This document shows positions 16,513 to 24,161 of a DNA stretch of 32,457 nucleotides, piece by piece. Source of the stretch: Verrucomicrobiales bacterium (GTDB lineage: Bacteria > Verrucomicrobiota > Verrucomicrobiia > Verrucomicrobiales > DEV007). Under the pieces are notes generated by a model that did no database searches, was not told the DNA's origin, and saw only the letters and a program-made list of their open reading frames with translations. How positions within the stretch are numbered: position 1 is the first letter of the stretch; each line of letters begins with the position of its first letter. A program made the position numbers and the translations under genes. Where the stretch lies: assembly GCA_021648365.1 (NCBI GenBank), contig JAKISY010000054.1, positions 1 through 32,457 on the forward strand, in the 5' to 3' direction.

Positions 16513-17669
16513 CCCATCAGCTTCAGCAGCTCTGCCCGGCTAACTTTCCCCAGAGCGGAACGTGGTAATTCATCGACGATGCGCAGCTCATCGATACGCT
16601 CATACGGAGCCACTAGCTGGTGGTATTCCGACATCAACCGGTCAACAGCTGAGGCTTCCCCCACCACCGCCGCCACCAGCCGCTTGCCCTTGCGTTCGTC
16701 TGGCAAAGCTAGTATCACAGCATCGTGCAGGTCCTTTTCTCTCTCGACTATTTTTTGCAAATTTCGATTCAGGTGACCTAACGACACCTGCTCTCCCAAA
16801 ACCTTGACCACATCATCGCTCCGCCCCAATACCTTCAAACATGGCTCCCTCCCGCCTTCACTCAGTAGCACTCGATCCGTCGTCGTGAACCAACTATCAT
16901 CGTCGCCAGCTTCAGAGAAAAACATTTCACCACCCTGCACCTGCTGCAAATACCCTCGGCACAAAGCCGCACCCTTGATCTGCAAACTACCACCCTGCTG
17001 AGCCACTCTCACTTGCCACCCTGACAACAAATCCAACCACTCTCCACTAAAGTTCTGCTGCAAAGCATCCAGCGGTTCCGTAGCGATCTGCGAACCCGCT
17101 TCCGTCATCCCATAACTTTGCAAAACTGGCCAGCCCAGATCTCGGGCAGCTTGCCCCAGACTCACATCCATTTTTTCACCTCCTACAATCACCGCTCGCA
17201 CCGTCGTCGGACAGCTCAAACCACTTGCTACCAGATCATGCACTTGGGTAGGCACCAACGAAGTCAAAGTGATGCTCTGCCCTTCCAGTGATTGACAAAA
17301 CAAGCTCGCATCCCACTCAGCATCATAAATACTCAACTCACAAGCCGACTGAACCGCTCTCGCATAAATGGCAAGCCCTCCCACATGAAAACTAGGTAAA
17401 GCACACAACCAGCGATCCTCACTACTCACCTGCAAATGTTCATTTACCCATTTTGCCGATTCCAATAAAGCAACCTTTGGCAAGCACACAAAACGAGCTC
17501 TTCCGCTACTACCCGAAGTCGCCAACCAAACACACCCATCATAAGCGGACTGTTTTTCCAACCAGCGCTCCACCCCCTTTGCCATTTGCACCATCGAATC
17601 CGAACGATGATTCGCCAAAACACAAGACGAAGCACTCTGCCAAAAATCCAAGCTATTTAATGCTCCCAT
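16503..17669 (-). CDS. menE: o-Succinylbenzoate-CoA ligase
   Basis: MenE is the ATP-dependent ligase that forms o-succinylbenzoyl-CoA in menaquinone synthesis. This 388-residue AMP-forming enzyme shows the A3 loop as TSGSSGRARF (51-60), ALPSFHVGGLAIYAR, the A5 motif QSYGMTEAGS, a TTDR version of the A7 motif and the terminal GKVSRAEL with the adenylation lysine. The A3 loop lacks the usual Pro-Lys. I start at ATG 17669, which overlaps the menC stop as TGATG and has GGGAG eight bases upstream; GTG 17684 is an alternative. It is the last gene of the men operon and is shorter than many MenE proteins (often around 450 residues). Confidence 0.9.
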   Translation of the reverse strand: MGALNSLDFWQSASSCVLANHRSDSMVQMAKGVERWLEKQSAYDGCVWLATSGSSGRARFVCLPKVALLESAKWVNEHLQVSSEDRWLCALPSFHVGGLAIYARAVQSACELSIYDAEWDASLFCQSLEGQSITLTSLVPTQVHDLVASGLSCPTTVRAVIVGGEKMDVSLGQAARDLGWPVLQSYGMTEAGSQIATEPLDALQQNFSGEWLDLLSGWQVRVAQQGGSLQIKGAALCRGYLQQVQGGEMFFSEAGDDDSWFTTTDRVLLSEGGREPCLKVLGRSDDVVKVLGEQVSLGHLNRNLQKIVEREKDLHDAVILALPDERKGKRLVAAVVGEASAVDRLMSEYHQLVAPYERIDELRIVDELPRSALGKVSRAELLKLMGQE

Positions 17670-18637
17670 CACAAAGACTCCCACTGCAAATTTTTCAATT
17701 GCTCATCAAAGCCCAAACCGGTGCCTTCAGGAACTAAAAGCTTAGGCCCCTCATGCTGCACAGATTCAAAAAACTCATCTCGTTCGAACAAACCGTGCGT
17801 CAACAGACCGCACTGCGCAAGCCGCTCAGGGAATCGCGCCTTCAACACCGCAGCCTGATACGCAGCAAACATCTGCCCCATCGCATGATCCATATAACTG
17901 GTCACCACCCACTTCTCGCCACCACCAGATTTCGCCAAGCTCTCTGCCAAAGCTAGCGCATCCACCACCGCTGGCTTGAACACCAAGCAATCAGCGCCAC
18001 CGCTGATCTCAATTGCCTGTTCACATTCACGATCCACAGCCAATGCCAAACCCGTCTGTCGTCGCAACCTTTGCCAAACCTCCTGCTCATATTTCACAGG
18101 ATCCTCGACAAACTCAATTCGTTTACAAATATCATCACCCAACATCTCCGCCAGATTCATCGCCACCGAAGTATCCAAACAGCCATTGAAGTCCAAGCGC
18201 AAAAGACTATCAGGCGCCGCACGTTGCAAGCACCGCTGAGCTTTTTCCCGAGTAGCCCGCAAGTCCGTCGTCCCCTTTATCTTGATCCGAGAAAAAAGCC
18301 CCATCTGCTGTTTTGCCAAATCCATACCAGGGTTCACCGTCAAATGACTCTCAGGAATACTCAGACCGGCAAACAAACTCACTCCCTTCTCGCGCGCTGC
18401 ACCGTCCACGCTCGCGCACTGCAGAGCCCTACGCCCCAAGCGCAACGGTTGATCTCGACGCAAAGCCTGCAACTGTTGCTGCAACGGCTCATCTCCCAAC
18501 TCCACCCACGGATGGATGCAGCCAACGCCTACTCCCACCCGAATCAAACAGCCTTCCATCTGCGTTCTCTCGCTCAGTGCGTTGAGCCCCTGATCACTTT
18601 TCAAAACATAACGATGATATTGGATGTCAAAACTCAT
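17669..18637 (-). CDS. menC: o-Succinylbenzoate synthase
   Basis: MenC, an enolase-superfamily enzyme of 322 residues, dehydrates SHCHC to o-succinylbenzoate. The catalytic lysine pair is in RIKIKG (K119, K121). The metal ligands are D149 (RLDFNG), E178 (FVEDP) and D202 (AVDREC), and the second catalytic lysine is K221 (VFKPAV). These match the E. coli MenC set in order and spacing. It is translationally coupled on both sides: its ATG overlaps the menA stop and its TGA overlaps the menE ATG, both as TGATG. Confidence 0.94.
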   Translation of the reverse strand: MSFDIQYHRYVLKSDQGLNALSERTQMEGCLIRVGVGVGCIHPWVELGDEPLQQQLQALRRDQPLRLGRRALQCASVDGAAREKGVSLFAGLSIPESHLTVNPGMDLAKQQMGLFSRIKIKGTTDLRATREKAQRCLQRAAPDSLLRLDFNGCLDTSVAMNLAEMLGDDICKRIEFVEDPVKYEQEVWQRLRRQTGLALAVDRECEQAIEISGGADCLVFKPAVVDALALAESLAKSGGGEKWVVTSYMDHAMGQMFAAYQAAVLKARFPERLAQCGLLTHGLFERDEFFESVQHEGPKLLVPEGTGLGFDEQLKNLQWESL

Positions 18638-19527
18638 CAGGGCATCAAACCTATAGTAAGCAAAATGGCAAAAACCAACAACTGCATCGCAGCAAGGGCT
18701 AGAAACTTGTTATACACAGGACTCGGTGAAGTGCGAAAAACCTTCCAAGCGATATACAGGCTCAAAGGAGACAGCGCCAGAGGCACCACATACAACCGTG
18801 CATGCCCCAGAGCCAACCAAGCCACCCCGATCAACATCGGGCTCAAACAAAAGAACGCGATTTCCAGTTTAGCAAAGCCAATGCCCCGCCGCACCGCCAA
18901 AGTTCTTTTATTCGAAATACGATCCTCATCGATGTCACGCAAATTATTGATCGATATCAAAGCCGCAGATAACAAACCAATCTGCATACCCGCCAGCAAA
19001 GCCTCCGGCCCTGGCGCCGTGCCCGTCTGCACAAACCAAGAACCACCCACCGCAATCAAACCAAAAAACACCACCACAAACAACTCCCCCAAACCCAGGT
19101 AAGCCAAAGGAAAAGGTCCACCAGTATAACCATAAGCCAGCAACAAGGAGATCAAGCCAATCAAGACAATCGGCCAACCACGCTCCGCGATCAGCGGCAA
19201 AGACGCCACCGCAGCCAACAGCGAAGTCACCACCCCTGCGATCATCACCGCCTTCTGAGTCACCATGCCCGATGCCGTTACTCGCTTCGGGCCAAGACGC
19301 CGATCCGTATCCGCCCCCTTGCTGAAATCAATCGCGTCATTGAAAAAATTAGTCGCGATCTGAATCAACAAACAACTCAACAAGGTATAAAAAAACAAGC
19401 GCCCCGAAAAATGATAAGCCCCACTCTGATCCAACGACACCAAGGCACTGCCCACCCACACCGGCACCACTGCCGCCGGCAGAGTTTTTGGCCGCGCCGC
19501 CAGCACCCATGTTTTCAAAGCATCCAT
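18637..19527 (-). CDS. menA: 1,4-dihydroxy-2-naphthoate polyprenyltransferase
   Basis: MenA is the UbiA-family integral membrane enzyme that prenylates 1,4-dihydroxy-2-naphthoate, the membrane step of menaquinone synthesis. The 296-residue protein has about eight or nine hydrophobic helices and both Asp-rich motifs: NFFNDAIDFSKGADTD (about 60-75) and NNLRDIDED (about 196-204). The N-terminal WVLAARPKTLPAAVVPVWVG is typical of MenA. It starts 21 bp after the menB stop and its own stop overlaps the menC start by one base. Confidence 0.95.
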   Translation of the reverse strand: MDALKTWVLAARPKTLPAAVVPVWVGSALVSLDQSGAYHFSGRLFFYTLLSCLLIQIATNFFNDAIDFSKGADTDRRLGPKRVTASGMVTQKAVMIAGVVTSLLAAVASLPLIAERGWPIVLIGLISLLLAYGYTGGPFPLAYLGLGELFVVVFFGLIAVGGSWFVQTGTAPGPEALLAGMQIGLLSAALISINNLRDIDEDRISNKRTLAVRRGIGFAKLEIAFFCLSPMLIGVAWLALGHARLYVVPLALSPLSLYIAWKVFRTSPSPVYNKFLALAAMQLLVFAILLTIGLMP

Positions 19528-19548
19528 CTAAATATTCATTTTCACACT

Positions 19549-20361
19549 CTACGGCAAACGCGGAAATTTAGAAAAATCAGGCTGCCGTTTTTCCAAAAAA
19601 GCCTGCTTTCCCTCCTTCGCCTCCTCCGTCATGTAATAAAGCAAGGTCGCATTGCCCGCCATATCCAGCAAACCCATTTGCCCATCACAGTCCGCATTCA
19701 ATGCCGATTTCAAACAGCGCAACGCCAAAGGCGAATGTTGCAAGATCTCACGCGACCACTTGACCGTTTCCTGCTCCAACTCTGCCAATGGCACCACCGT
19801 ATTAACCAAGCCCATGTCCAAAGCCTCCTGCGCGTCATACTGACGGCACAAATACCAAATCTCACGCGCCTTTTTCTGGCCCACGATACGTGCCAAGTAA
19901 CTCGCTCCCAAGCCACCGTCGAAGGAACCCACCTTTGGCCCCGTCTGACCAAAACGCGCATTATCCGCCGCAATCGTCAAATCACAAACAATGTGCAAGA
20001 CATGCCCCCCGCCTATCGCAAAGCCAGCCACCATCGCAATCACCGGCTTAGGCACCTGACGAATCTTCTTTTGCAAATCGAGCACATTCAAGCGAGGCAC
20101 ACCCGACCCATCGATATACCCGCCCTCACCGCGCACCTTCTGATCCCCTCCCGAGCAAAACGCCTTCTCCCCCTCTCCACACAAAATGATCACCCCTACC
20201 TCAGGGTCTTCATGCGCCATATCAAAAGCCGCCAACATCTCTTTCACTGTCTGGGGACGGAAAGCATTGCGCACTTCTGGCCGATTGATGGTGATTTTGG
20301 CAATGCCATCAGCCGTTTTTTCAAAACAGATATCTTCAAATTTTTTAATCGTGGACCACAT
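19549..20361 (-). CDS. menB: 1,4-Dihydroxy-2-naphthoyl-CoA synthase
   Basis: MenB, a crotonase-fold enzyme of 270 residues, closes o-succinylbenzoyl-CoA to the naphthoyl-CoA ring. It shows INRPEVRNAFRP, the oxyanion-hole segment FCSGGDQKVRG (68-78), GFAIGGGH (113-120), GQTGPKVGSFDGG (138-150) with the MenB-type Asp148, and the C-terminal EKRQPDFSKFPRLP typical of MenB. It lies 13 bp after menH in the same operon. Confidence 0.96.
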   Translation of the reverse strand: MWSTIKKFEDICFEKTADGIAKITINRPEVRNAFRPQTVKEMLAAFDMAHEDPEVGVIILCGEGEKAFCSGGDQKVRGEGGYIDGSGVPRLNVLDLQKKIRQVPKPVIAMVAGFAIGGGHVLHIVCDLTIAADNARFGQTGPKVGSFDGGLGASYLARIVGQKKAREIWYLCRQYDAQEALDMGLVNTVVPLAELEQETVKWSREILQHSPLALRCLKSALNADCDGQMGLLDMAGNATLLYYMTEEAKEGKQAFLEKRQPDFSKFPRLP

Positions 20362-20374
20362 ACCCGCTATTCAA

Positions 20375-21070
20375 TCACATAAATCGCTTTTGGAAATCCC
20401 CAATCACTATTTTTAATCGTTTCAGCACATCTTTATTCTCAAATAATAACCGATGCCCCGCACCCGCAATCACTTGATGTTCAAAGAAATGATTACCACT
20501 GACCACCTCAGCCACCAGTTGAGTGAACTTCTCATCCAGCTCACCCGTGATCCACAAAACTGGCGTGCAGCAGCCCGCTAAAGCTCCACGCAAGTCCTCT
20601 TGCCGCCCCAATGACCAACACTCAAAAGCCCTCGCCACCCTTTCTCTGCGATCCTGTAAATCCATTTGACCCGCCGACGGCTCCACCGACTTCAACACTG
20701 CCTGAGCATTCCATTTTTGCAAAAAATCCGCCCATGGCAAAGATCGAGCCAAAACCGCCCATGCACGATCCTCTTTCAAACGCAGCTCTCGCTGCCGCAA
20801 ATCCGACAAACCTGGATGGGTAGAAAGCACCACCAGCGACCGCCACGCCCTAGGTCGATCGAGCAACGCATGCAAAGCCAAACGCCCCCCCATCGAATAG
20901 CCCACCAAATCATGCCCCTCACCCACCACCTGCTCATTAAAATTCCGCCCCCAAGCTTCAAGATCCGCCCCCAACTCAAGCTGCCGCCACAAGTCAACAG
21001 CTCGCACTCCTATCCCCAATCCTTGCCAATCTCGGGCATCCCCTAACATACCATGTAATGCGTAAATCAT
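20375..21070 (-). CDS. menH: Alpha/beta hydrolase, probable SHCHC synthase
   Basis: A 231-residue alpha/beta hydrolase. The nucleophile elbow is GYSMGG (57-62, Ser59), the oxyanion segment is LHGMLGDARDW, and the remaining triad residues are Asp179 (ITGELDEKF) and His206 (GAGHRLL). The GYSMGGRLAL elbow, small size and position directly before menB identify it as MenH, which removes pyruvate from SEPHCHC. Its ATG overlaps the stop of a 32-codon upstream ORF as ATGA. The genes for the earlier steps, menF and menD, are not in the window. Confidence 0.85.
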   Translation of the reverse strand: MIYALHGMLGDARDWQGLGIGVRAVDLWRQLELGADLEAWGRNFNEQVVGEGHDLVGYSMGGRLALHALLDRPRAWRSLVVLSTHPGLSDLRQRELRLKEDRAWAVLARSLPWADFLQKWNAQAVLKSVEPSAGQMDLQDRRERVARAFECWSLGRQEDLRGALAGCCTPVLWITGELDEKFTQLVAEVVSGNHFFEHQVIAGAGHRLLFENKDVLKRLKIVIGDFQKRFM

Positions 21071-21165
21071 AAAATGAATGCAACGAGCAAAGCAGCCACA
21101 AAGGACAGAAAAGAAACCATCACCTTTGCAGCACGTGCGGTTTGACGCCGCTTTTGCGCACCCAT
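21067..21165 (-). CDS. 32-residue single-span membrane peptide coupled to menH
   Basis: A short ORF begins with ATG at 21165 (MGAQKRRQTARAAK) and ends in a TGA that overlaps the menH start as ATGA. The N-terminal half is strongly basic; residues 15-32 (VMVSFLSFVAALLVAFIL) form one hydrophobic helix that runs to the end of the peptide. This charge-then-helix design and the exact stop/start overlap argue for a real small membrane protein, possibly one that tethers or regulates the membrane-bound quinone pathway, or whose translation feeds ribosomes to menH. No Shine-Dalgarno is visible before the ATG, although AAAGGTG precedes an internal ATG. I know of no family. Confidence 0.5.
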   Translation of the reverse strand: MGAQKRRQTARAAKVMVSFLSFVAALLVAFIL

Positions 21166-21260
21166 GACGGTAATAACATTACTTTCTCACAATAGACCTA
21201 ATATTCACCTTTCTTTTTCAAATTGCTTGTTTACCGTTTTAGGATATTTGACCTAATTTT

Positions 21261-22142
21261 ATGAAAACAAACAAACTTATCACCCTCACCGGTGCCATCT
21301 TCCTCTCTTTGAGTGCCGCACTGCAAGCCGATTCTGTCCGCGAAATCCTAGATGCCAGCGAACAAGCCAAAGCGACTAAGCTAGAAACCTATCTCAAAGG
21401 CAATCCAAAATCAGAAGACCGGATGGCAGGGCTCACTCAGTTGATCATGGCTTATGCCAACCTCGAGAAACCTGAAAAGGCGATGCCCTTGCTGCAGGAG
21501 AAATACACTCTGCTCACTAAAGGCATCGAGTTGAAAGACCTTGACTTGAATAATTTGTTAGGCGGCACCGTGCGCCCCATGATTCTCTCGATGGCAGCTG
21601 CAGGTGACCGCGAAGGCGCTAAAACACTGGTAACCAAAGTGAAAACAGACTTGGCAGAACATCAGCAAAGCCAACAAATCGGTCAGTTTCTAGACCAACT
21701 AGCCGCTCAAATCAGCGCTCCCGCAGGTGGGGACGTTCTCGAAATCGCCTTCACTGATCTCAATGGAAAAAAAGTGGATCTTGCCAGCATGAAAGGTAAA
21801 GTCGTCTTGATCGATTTCTGGGCCACTTGGTGTGGACCTTGTGTAGCAGAGCTACCCAATGTATTGGACGCTTACAAAAAACACCATGACAAGGGCTTTG
21901 AGATCATTGGCATTTCTCTCGACGAAGACGAAGCCGCATTAAAAAGCTTCATCAAAGAAAACAACATGACTTGGCCTCAGTACTTTGATGGCAAAGGCTG
22001 GAAAAACGATATCGCTCAAAAATACAGCATCTCATCGATCCCAGCGACTTACCTGATTGGCAAAAATGGCAAAATCGTTGGTAGCAACTTACGAGGTGAT
22101 CAACTCGAAGCCGAAGTCGCTCGCCAGCTACAGAGCAAATAA
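21261..22142 (+). CDS. Exported TlpA/ResA-like thioredoxin-family protein
   Basis: A 293-residue protein with a signal peptide (cut near LQA/DS, about residue 23), a helical N-terminal region of about 130 residues, and a TlpA/ResA-type thioredoxin domain from about 158. The domain has VVLIDFWATWCGPCVAELP with active-site CGPC (191-194) and the cis-Pro loop SSIPATYLIG. Such proteins reduce disulfides outside the cytoplasm, for example in cytochrome c maturation, which fits the c-type cytochromes in this window. The helical N-terminal region is not part of the basic fold and may be TPR-like. It is a single plus-strand gene and converges with recR, leaving only 8 bp. Confidence 0.88.
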   Translation: MKTNKLITLTGAIFLSLSAALQADSVREILDASEQAKATKLETYLKGNPKSEDRMAGLTQLIMAYANLEKPEKAMPLLQEKYTLLTKGIELKDLDLNNLLGGTVRPMILSMAAAGDREGAKTLVTKVKTDLAEHQQSQQIGQFLDQLAAQISAPAGGDVLEIAFTDLNGKKVDLASMKGKVVLIDFWATWCGPCVAELPNVLDAYKKHHDKGFEIIGISLDEDEAALKSFIKENNMTWPQYFDGKGWKNDIAQKYSISSIPATYLIGKNGKIVGSNLRGDQLEAEVARQLQSK

Positions 22143-22150
22143 GCAAACAC

Positions 22151-22759
22151 TCACATGCTACGCCGTCCTTCGAGGGCGCGTAGCAGAGTCAACTCATCTG
22201 CTGACTCCAGCCCGCCGCCGGCAGGCAAGCCCTGAGCTAAGCGAGTCACATGGATGCCAAGAGGCGCCATCAACTCCATCAGATAATTGGCAGTGGCTTC
22301 ACCCTCCACATCAGAGTTGAGAGCCAAGATCACCTCAGCAAACGCACCCTGCCGCAAGCGTGACATCAAGGCATCTATCCTGATGTCTGCAGGCCCCACA
22401 TTTTCCAAAGGAGAAATGCGACCTCGCAGGCTATGATAATAACCCTGAAACGCGCCACTTTTTTCCAAAGGCAAAATATCCGTCGCTTGCTCCACCACAC
22501 ACAGCACCGAGCTATCTCTGCCGCTTCGATCACAGATCGCACAGCCTGTTGACGTAGCAAAAAAACCACACACTCCACACTCGCCGACTTCTTGATCAGC
22601 CAGCATCAAAGATTGCGCGATAGATTGCATCACACTCTCTGCACGATCCCGCAATAACCACACCGTGATCCTCTCAGCGCTTTTCGGACCGATGCCTGGC
22701 AGTTGTTTTAACTGCAAAATCAAATGTTTTACAGGCTCCGGGTATTCTAAAGGTTTCAC
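22151..22759 (-). CDS. recR: Recombination mediator protein RecR
   Basis: RecR acts with RecO and RecF to load RecA on gapped DNA. The 202-residue protein has the helix-hairpin-helix LPGIGPKSAERI (20-31), the four-cysteine zinc finger C61-GVC64...C73-AIC76, a Toprim domain (about 84-180; CVVEQATDILPLE, ALNSDVEGEATA) and the terminal signature LAQGLPAGGGLESADELTL. In the signature, AGG replaces the more usual VGG. It is the last gene of the minus-strand kinase-ClpX-cyclase-recR run, 19 bp after the cyclase-like gene. Confidence 0.97.
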   Translation of the reverse strand: MKPLEYPEPVKHLILQLKQLPGIGPKSAERITVWLLRDRAESVMQSIAQSLMLADQEVGECGVCGFFATSTGCAICDRSGRDSSVLCVVEQATDILPLEKSGAFQGYYHSLRGRISPLENVGPADIRIDALMSRLRQGAFAEVILALNSDVEGEATANYLMELMAPLGIHVTRLAQGLPAGGGLESADELTLLRALEGRRSM

Positions 22760-22778
22760 TGATTTGAACTGGGTAGTT

Positions 22779-24110
22779 TTAGAGGCGGTTCAATAGGCGA
22801 GCATGCCCTTGATTGATTTGGTGATCCCCACTAGCACCCGACTCCTGCTCCATGCGCGTGAGTCGTTCTTGAGTGAGGTCGATGAAAAAATCCAGTGCAG
22901 GGTCAGCTTCCCCCTCGCTCTGCTTGACCTGACTAAATTTTTCCAAAGCTTGGCTAAAATCTTTTTCTCGGTAGTGGATCATCGCCTCCCAAAACAAATC
23001 TCTACACCTTCGATCTTGCTCGCTGAAATCCTCTACTAAGGACAGCAGCTCATATACCTCCGTCATCACTTTACTCTCAGAATCGTAGATCATCTCCATC
23101 GGCCGCACTTCGATTTGATCACTCGTAAGTTGAAAAGTCCGCGCGTCCACCAATACATCAGAACCATAAATCCGATTCATCGCACACACCCGCCTAGAGA
23201 AATCGGTCACCAAGCCCACTCCACTGAAATAATAATGCCGAGGCGAACCATAGACCCCCACCGTCATCTCACCAGAACCAATCGCCACCCCATGTTCAGG
23301 TCTCTGAAACCACCTATTTTCACATTCCACATCCAAATTGAGCAGACGCTGCTTGAGTTCAATCGCTGTTTGACAGGCTAAATGCGCGTGGTTTTTTTCG
23401 CCAGCCAGCAAACCAAAAAACACCCTCACGCAATCCGGACTAGATTCATCGAGGTAAGCCCCACGTGACATCAAAAAATCTGCCGTATTGTGCAAAAAGC
23501 GATTGGTCAGAGCCACTAAGTCAGCCGCTTCCATCTTCGCACTCAGTTCCGCGTGATTAAAAAGCCGACAAGTCAATACCGTCACTTCATGCGATCCTCC
23601 CTGCAAAGAGATCATCTCTTTGGCATTGATCAGATCCGAAAAACTCTTAGCCGAAACTCGAGAACCTAACACATTCTGCAACACACGCTTACGCATCCCC
23701 TGCTCCGTACCCGCATAGATCAACCCGATCATCAGACTGGCGCTCGCCGCACTCAGCGTGGAAAACGGAGAAAATGTCACCCCATACAATGCCAAAGTGA
23801 AAGACAAGCCGCTGACCACTATGATGAGACTCAGGAAAAACAACATCTTCTGACCTACTTGGGGAACATCCACCACACACCAAGCCACCCCAAAAGCGGA
23901 GGCAACAAGTAATACCCATTCCAATATCAACCAGCGATGCGCCGTTTGCTGATGCAACTCAACAGGAAACAGTTCAGCAGCCACATAAAATTGCTCCAAC
24001 TTCACCGTCAACACATCAAACACACCTGCATAGTAAAGCAACGCCACTCCCGCGAGAGCCGCACAGCCAATCAATACAGATGCCACTATATACCTTTGCA
24101 TAGATTTCAA
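22779..24110 (-). CDS. Membrane protein with degenerate class III adenylate/guanylate cyclase domain
   Basis: The 443-residue protein has hydrophobic helices at about 8-30, 60-80, 88-110 and 115-135, then a class III nucleotide cyclase homology domain at about 174-335 and a helical tail. The domain is recognised by VTVLTCRLFNHAELS, GAYLDESSPDCVRVFFG and VGVYGSPRHYYFSGVGL. The first metal-binding Asp (normally LFADI) is replaced by R182 and the Lys before the second Asp by Glu, while the second Asp (D226) is kept. The conserved Asn before the transition-state Arg reads Asp303. It is therefore probably a catalytically dead, binding-only cyclase fold. It lies between the ClpX-like gene (51 bp) and recR (19 bp). 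Confidence 0.75.
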   Translation of the reverse strand: MKSMQRYIVASVLIGCAALAGVALLYYAGVFDVLTVKLEQFYVAAELFPVELHQQTAHRWLILEWVLLVASAFGVAWCVVDVPQVGQKMLFFLSLIIVVSGLSFTLALYGVTFSPFSTLSAASASLMIGLIYAGTEQGMRKRVLQNVLGSRVSAKSFSDLINAKEMISLQGGSHEVTVLTCRLFNHAELSAKMEAADLVALTNRFLHNTADFLMSRGAYLDESSPDCVRVFFGLLAGEKNHAHLACQTAIELKQRLLNLDVECENRWFQRPEHGVAIGSGEMTVGVYGSPRHYYFSGVGLVTDFSRRVCAMNRIYGSDVLVDARTFQLTSDQIEVRPMEMIYDSESKVMTEVYELLSLVEDFSEQDRRCRDLFWEAMIHYREKDFSQALEKFSQVKQSEGEADPALDFFIDLTQERLTRMEQESGASGDHQINQGHARLLNRL

Positions 24111-24161
24111 CCTAGAGCCTCACAGCATGGCAAAAAACGTCCCCTCACTTCAACCTATTTT

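Noticed and set aside
18071..20382. Long plus-strand frames (343 and 323 codons) opposite menC, menA and menB
   Set aside because: They mirror well-identified men genes on the other strand and have shadow-type composition.
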